From: Streptosporangiaceae bacterium
GTDB lineage: Bacteria; Actinomycetota; Actinomycetes; Streptosporangiales; Streptosporangiaceae
Direction: 5' to 3'
Length of the DNA: 17,205 nucleotides
Assembly: GCA_030039095.1 (NCBI GenBank)
Contig: JASHQP010000322.1
Span: 1 to 17,205 of the forward strand
Within the stretch, counting starts at the first letter, position 1, and each line of letters starts with the position of its first letter. A program made the translations under genes and the position numbers. Of this stretch, positions 13,897 through 17,205 are shown one piece after another. The notes below the pieces were generated by a model that saw nothing but the letters and a program-made list of their open reading frames with translations, searched no databases and was not told the DNA's origin.

Positions 13897-13978
13897 CCGG
13901 CCGTCTCGTTTTGCCCGGTGGCGCGGTCAGCGCGGTCCGGGCGGCCGGCCCGCTCCGGAGCGGACGGGCTGACGCCGG

Positions 13979-14878
13979 TCAGCGCAGCGGGCCGTCCGAG
14001 TGGTCCGCCTGCTCCAGGATCCGGACCGGGTCGCCGACCCTGATCGAGCCGACGGGCCGCGGCGGGCCGGGTGGTCCGGGTGGTCCGGCGGGACCGGCGG
14101 GACCGGCTGGGTCGGGGATCAAATTCACGCCGAACCACGTCTTGCCGTCCCAGCGCCGGGTGCGGGCCAGCGTGGCGATCGGCTCCTTTCCCTTGGCCGC
14201 GGTGTCCGGGTCGATGGTGGTCAGCACGCACCGGTCGCAGCCCTTGACGGCCCGGAACGTCACGTCGCCGATGCTCAGCAGCCGCCAGCCGTCCTCGGCC
14301 CACGGCTCGGCGCCGGCCACCACCACACTCGGCCGGAACCGCCGCATCGGCAGCGGGCCCTCGGCGGCGAGCGGGCCCGCCACGATCTGCTCGTTGAGCT
14401 CGGCCAGCGAGCTCTCCGCGGTGAGCAGCAGCGGGAAGCCGTCGGCGAACGAGACCCGGTCATCGTCGCGGCTGTAGCGGGGATTGGGCCGCCGCCGGGT
14501 CGGGTCGTCGAGGTAGACCAGCCGCACAGGCTCCCCCGCCACCTCGCTGAGCCACGCGTCGGCGGCCGAGCCGGCCAGCGCGGCGAGCAGCTTGCTGTCC
14601 CACACGGTCACCGGGATGAGGTCGTCACCGCGCGGGACCGCCACGGTCAGGTCCGGCATGCCGGGCCCGGTCAGCCGGATCACGCCGTCCCCGGGGAACG
14701 GCGTGACGAGCAGCAGCGGCGGGCGCTCCCGCGCGGTCACCACGTCGCCGGACGGGTCCACGATCATCCAGCGGCGGTCCCCGGCCAGGCCCCACGGCTC
14801 GACCACCGCCTCGGGCAGCCGCTCCCCGCGGCACGACTTGACCGGGTAGCGATAGATGTCCGTCACCGTCAGCGGCAT
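13979..14878 (-). CDS. MOSC-domain molybdenum-cofactor protein (mARC/YcbX-like) with a collagen-like insert
   Basis: The product is 299 residues. The MOSC N-terminal barrel (1-120) opens with the characteristic VTDIYRYPVKSCRGERL (5-21) and WGLAGDRRWMIVD (29-41). The MOSC domain (about 140-290) contains RRFRPSVVV (179-187), GCDRCVLTTIDPDT (213-226) and FGVNLIP (249-255). Cys217 corresponds to the cysteine that binds molybdenum in mARC-type amidoxime reductases. Such enzymes reduce N-hydroxylated compounds or confer base-analogue resistance. Residues 257-275 are Pro/Ala/Gly triplets (PAG x3, PPG x2, PPR) between FGVNLIP and GSIRVGD, where family members usually have a short loop. The ATG at 14878 has no ribosome site but a TAGGCT -10 seven bases away. 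Stand-alone gene; its electron donor is not in the window. Confidence 0.92.
   Translation of the reverse strand: MPLTVTDIYRYPVKSCRGERLPEAVVEPWGLAGDRRWMIVDPSGDVVTARERPPLLLVTPFPGDGVIRLTGPGMPDLTVAVPRGDDLIPVTVWDSKLLAALAGSAADAWLSEVAGEPVRLVYLDDPTRRRPNPRYSRDDDRVSFADGFPLLLTAESSLAELNEQIVAGPLAAEGPLPMRRFRPSVVVAGAEPWAEDGWRLLSIGDVTFRAVKGCDRCVLTTIDPDTAAKGKEPIATLARTRRWDGKTWFGVNLIPDPAGPAGPAGPPGPPGPPRPVGSIRVGDPVRILEQADHSDGPLR
14054..14110. repeat. 9-bp tandem repeats encoding a collagen-like (Gly-X-Y) stretch
   Basis: On the plus strand GGGTGGTCC is repeated perfectly at 14069-14077 and 14078-14086, followed by GGCGGGACC at 14087-14095 and 14096-14104, with degenerate units on both sides. Read on the minus strand it encodes 19 residues of Pro-Ala-Gly and Pro-Pro-Gly triplets inside the MOSC gene. 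Unit lengths are multiples of three, so gain or loss of copies keeps the reading frame. Confidence 0.85.
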
Positions 14879-14885
14879 GCCAGCG

Positions 14886-14891
14886 AGCCTA
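14886..14891 (-). promoter_or_regulatory. -10 element (TAGGCT) for a leaderless MOSC mRNA
   Basis: Read on the minus strand, TAGGCT fits TAnnnT, and the 7 bases to the ATG at 14878 contain no purine-rich ribosome site. The spacing puts the transcript start at the start codon. Confidence 0.4.
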
Positions 14892-14942
14892 ATAGGGCAT
14901 GCCGGTGCCGCCCAATGGGTTAAGTCGCCGGAGGGTTCGGCG

Positions 14943-16277
14943 TCAGGGCGCCGTGGCTCGCTCGAGTCCGGCGTCCGTCGCCGGCTCGTCCGCTAACAGC
15001 GTCTTGTCGGCGATCGACAGCGCCCGGTCGAGCGCAGCCAGGATCGTCTCTAGCTCGCTGTCGCTGACGATCAGCGGCGGGGCGATCAGCAGCGATGCCT
15101 CGGCGTTCGCGGCGATCAGCACGCCGACGTCGAGCGCCGCCGCGAGCATCTTGTCGGCCGGGGTCGGCTCGCCGCTGTCGGCGTGCCAGTCCCGCCAGCT
15201 CTCGCCGCGAAGGTCGACGGTCCAGTGCAGGCCGAGCCCTGCGACCCGCCGCACGCAGGAGTGGGCGGCCGCAAGCTCCCCCAGCCTCCTGCGGAGCATC
15301 GCGTCCAGTGCGTCCGCGCGCTCCACCAGGCCTTCCCTCGCGATTCGGCGCACGGTGGCGCCGATCGCCGCCACGGTCAGCGGGTGGCCGCGGAACGTGC
15401 TGAACGACTGCCAGCGCTGGTCGCGCAGCAGGTCGGCGACGCGCTTCGACAGGACCACGGCGGCCGCGGGCGTCACGCCGCCGGCCAGGCCCTTGCCGAG
15501 GGTGATGATGTCCGGGCGGGACTCGCCGCGCTGCACCGTCAGCCACTGGCCCTGGCGGCCGAGCCCGGTCACCGCCTCGTCGGCGATCCACAGCGCGCCC
15601 GCCGCGCGGGCCGCGCCGGCGAGCTTGTCCTGGTAGGCCGGAGCGGGGTAGACGCCGCCCTGGCTGTAGTCCATGATCACGGCGGCCGAGTCGGCGAGCG
15701 GGCCGGCCAGGTCGTCGGGCAGGCAGCGGCAGTCGCCTTCCGGCGCGCACGGGGTGTGTACCGAGCAGACCGGCGCCGGAATCACGCGGACGTCGGCGAG
15801 GTGCGGGACCGGACGCCAGCCCCCGCCATACGACGAGAGCCCGCCGTGCCACTGCGGCTGCGTGGTCACCTCGCGGGACAGGCCCACCGTGCCGAGGTAG
15901 GCGCGTTCCCTGGTCACCAGAGGGGCCCGGCCGGTCAGCACCTGAGCGAGGCCCAGCGCCAGGTCGTTGGCCTCGCTGACGCTGGTGCAGAAGCGGATCG
16001 CGCCGATCCAGTCCTCCTCGCCGGCGAACACGTGCTCGAGCAGGTCGTCGGCTGCCTGCTGGCGGCCGCGCCAGGCCCACCCCTCGTTGAGCGCGGGGCT
16101 GCCGGACGCGCCGCGGACCACGGCGACGAGGTCGGGGTGACAGTGGCCGAGCGGCGCGGCGGTGTTGCTCGCGTCGATCACGCGCCGGCCGTCGGCCAGC
16201 CGGAACCAGACGCCGGCCGCTCCGGCGACCTCGATCTCCCGCAGCCCAAGGCCCGTCGACAGCACCGGGAGGTGCAT
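14943..16277 (-). CDS. Class III PLP-dependent aminotransferase (divergent)
   Basis: The product is 444 residues of fold-type I. It shows the entry segment GVWFRLADGRRVIDASNTAAPLGHCHP (22-48, matching the usual D-G-x-x-Y-D-x-x-G start), the cofactor loop VSEANDLAL (100-108), IADEAVTGLGR (231-241) with Asp233 for the PLP ring nitrogen, and DIITLGKGLAGG (256-267) with Schiff-base Lys262. Departures are RAYLGTVG (125-132) where RxYHG is usual, MDYSQGGVYP (202-211) where an EPxxGxGG-like motif is usual, and four cysteines, C171, C177, C183 and C185. The ATG at 16277 has AGGAGA 6 bases upstream; an in-frame ATG at 16343 has none. It lies downstream of the KAS III gene on the same strand but 240 bp away. 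The amino donor and acceptor are unknown. Confidence 0.9.
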   Translation of the reverse strand: MHLPVLSTGLGLREIEVAGAAGVWFRLADGRRVIDASNTAAPLGHCHPDLVAVVRGASGSPALNEGWAWRGRQQAADDLLEHVFAGEEDWIGAIRFCTSVSEANDLALGLAQVLTGRAPLVTRERAYLGTVGLSREVTTQPQWHGGLSSYGGGWRPVPHLADVRVIPAPVCSVHTPCAPEGDCRCLPDDLAGPLADSAAVIMDYSQGGVYPAPAYQDKLAGAARAAGALWIADEAVTGLGRQGQWLTVQRGESRPDIITLGKGLAGGVTPAAAVVLSKRVADLLRDQRWQSFSTFRGHPLTVAAIGATVRRIAREGLVERADALDAMLRRRLGELAAAHSCVRRVAGLGLHWTVDLRGESWRDWHADSGEPTPADKMLAAALDVGVLIAANAEASLLIAPPLIVSDSELETILAALDRALSIADKTLLADEPATDAGLERATAP

Positions 16278-16517
16278 TTGCGTCTCCTGCCAGTCAAGGT
16301 GACCCCATATGAAGACGAGCGGCCGGCGCAGTTGGTTGAACATCCGCGCAGCCCCGGCGTGCCCGCGGGGCGCACGAAGCAGACCCCGCCGCAGCGGCGA
16401 AGTGGGGCTCGCGCGCAGCAGTGCTCCTCACCCGGGGTGACGCATGGCCCCCGCCACATGAGCCCCGGGTGACACAGGGGTTTCCAAATAATGATAACTC
16501 CGGCGATAGCGTTCGGT
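16278..16517 (-). promoter_or_regulatory. 240-bp leader/promoter region of the aminotransferase with a long inverted repeat
   Basis: TATCAT (minus strand, 16496 to 16491) in an A/T-rich patch just after the KAS III stop is a good -10. Downstream of it lies a perfect 10-bp inverted repeat, TCACCCGGGG (16428-16437) and CCCCGGGTGA (16463-16472), with a 25-base loop. The left arm is also part of a 13-bp palindrome, TCACCCGGGGTGA (16428-16440). This could be an operator or an RNA hairpin in a leader of about 200 bases. I see no gene here and no run of T that would mark a terminator. Confidence 0.5.
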
Positions 16518-17205
16518 TCAGCCAGCCGGCCGTCCCCACGTGACGACGACCCCGCCCCAGACCAGGCCGGCGCCGAACGCGACCAGCAGCACCCGGTCTC
16601 CGTCGTGCAGCCGCCCGCCGCGCTGCGCCTCGGCGAGCGCGATCGGCAGCGACGCGGCCGAGGTGTTGGCGAACGAACCGACCACGTCCACCACGCGCGC
16701 CGGGTCGAGGCGCAGGTTCCGCCCGACCGCGTCGATGATACGGCTGTTCGCCTGGTGGTAAACGAACAGATCGATGTCGGCCACGGTCAGCCCGGCCCGG
16801 AGCAGCGCCTGCTGCGTGACGTCGGACATGAGGCGCACGGCGTGCCGGTACACCGCTGGGCCGTCCATGCGGATCAGCAGTTCGTCGCGGGCCAGGCGGA
16901 TCAGGTCGCGGCGCTGCCCGTCGGAACTCAGCACGGCCGGGCCGACCCGCGAGCCGCCCTCGACCGCGGTGAGCACCGCGGCACCGGCGCCGTCGCCAAA
17001 CAGCATCGCCGACTGCGGGTCGTCCCGGTCGAGGTAGTGGGACAGCATGTCGGCGCCGATCACCAGGACAGCCCGCGCCCGGCCGGACTCGATCATCCCG
17101 GCGCCGATGACCAGGCCGGAAAGGAATCCCGTGCAGGCCGCGCTGAGGTCGATCGCCGCGGCGCCGGACGCGCCGATGTCGGCGGCGACCAGCGGCGCGG
17201 CGTGC
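16518..17205 (-). CDS. 3-oxoacyl-ACP synthase III (KAS III, FabH-type), N-terminal part beyond the right edge
   Basis: About 229 C-terminal residues are visible; the frame stays open to the window edge, so the Met at 17096 is internal. KAS III enzymes condense an acyl-CoA with malonyl-ACP by a Cys-His-Asn mechanism. All three are present: the nucleophile in DLSAACTGF (visible residue C24), the His in FVYHQANSRI (H150) and the Asn in SFANTSAASLPIAL (N170). FGDGAGAAVL and the C-terminal LLVAFGAGLVWGGVVVTWGR are also standard. It could start housekeeping fatty-acid synthesis (fabH) or belong to a secondary-metabolite pathway that uses KAS III-like enzymes. The lack of an acyl carrier protein or malonyltransferase gene downstream argues mildly for the second. 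Confidence 0.93.
   Translation of the reverse strand, partial: HAAPLVAADIGASGAAAIDLSAACTGFLSGLVIGAGMIESGRARAVLVIGADMLSHYLDRDDPQSAMLFGDGAGAAVLTAVEGGSRVGPAVLSSDGQRRDLIRLARDELLIRMDGPAVYRHAVRLMSDVTQQALLRAGLTVADIDLFVYHQANSRIIDAVGRNLRLDPARVVDVVGSFANTSAASLPIALAEAQRGGRLHDGDRVLLVAFGAGLVWGGVVVTWGRPAG

Noticed and set aside
15183..16472. A 429-codon plus-strand open frame opposite the aminotransferase
   Set aside because: It is antisense to an aminotransferase with intact PLP residues, and its composition is low-complexity Arg/Ala/Gly.
1..17205. tRNA genes, CRISPR repeats, insertion sequences, integrase or attachment sites
   Set aside because: I looked on both strands and found no clover-leaf pattern, no regularly spaced repeats, no transposase or integrase motifs and no paired terminal inverted repeats.

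Overview
This window looks like ordinary chromosome from a high-GC actinomycete. The evidence is the strong G/C bias at third codon positions, the actinobacterial gene families (stand-alone RIO kinase, DesK/NarL-type two-component pair, DrrAB-like exporter, DHA2 MFS pump) and several genes that appear to be transcribed without a leader. Base composition and families do not allow a genus to be named. I see no tRNA, rRNA, insertion sequence, phage gene, CRISPR array or replication origin.

Layout, left to right: a RIO-type kinase (cut by the left edge, minus strand); a 166-residue membrane protein (plus); a 341-bp regulatory gap; an acyl-CoA dehydrogenase (plus) meeting a ROK-family sugar kinase/regulator (minus); a possible 53-residue membrane peptide (minus); a sensor kinase and response regulator pair (plus) meeting an NCS1 nucleobase-type permease (minus); a two-gene ABC exporter (minus) divergent from its probable TetR repressor (plus); a LysE-type exporter (minus) divergent from an Lrp/AsnC regulator (plus); an NADPH:FMN reductase-type flavoprotein (minus) divergent from a VOC protein (plus); a DHA2-type drug efflux protein (minus); a MOSC-domain protein (minus); a class III aminotransferase (minus); and a KAS III (FabH-type) enzyme running off the right edge (minus).

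The middle third is a set of small regulator-plus-target modules: kinase/regulator, TetR/ABC exporter and AsnC/LysE. Export and detoxification recur (ABC, LysE, MFS, VOC, flavoreductase). The right end (KAS III then aminotransferase on the same strand) could be the edge of a biosynthetic locus, but the window does not show enough to say so.

The most distinctive signals are: a collagen-like Gly-X-Y insert, encoded by 9-bp tandem repeats, inside the MOSC domain; helically phased repeats in front of an apparently leaderless sensor-kinase gene; paired perfect palindromes between the TetR gene and the ABC operon; three convergent gene pairs that each share a 4-bp stop/stop overlap; and an aminotransferase with four clustered cysteines and altered class motifs. 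No single wholly new multi-gene system is evident.
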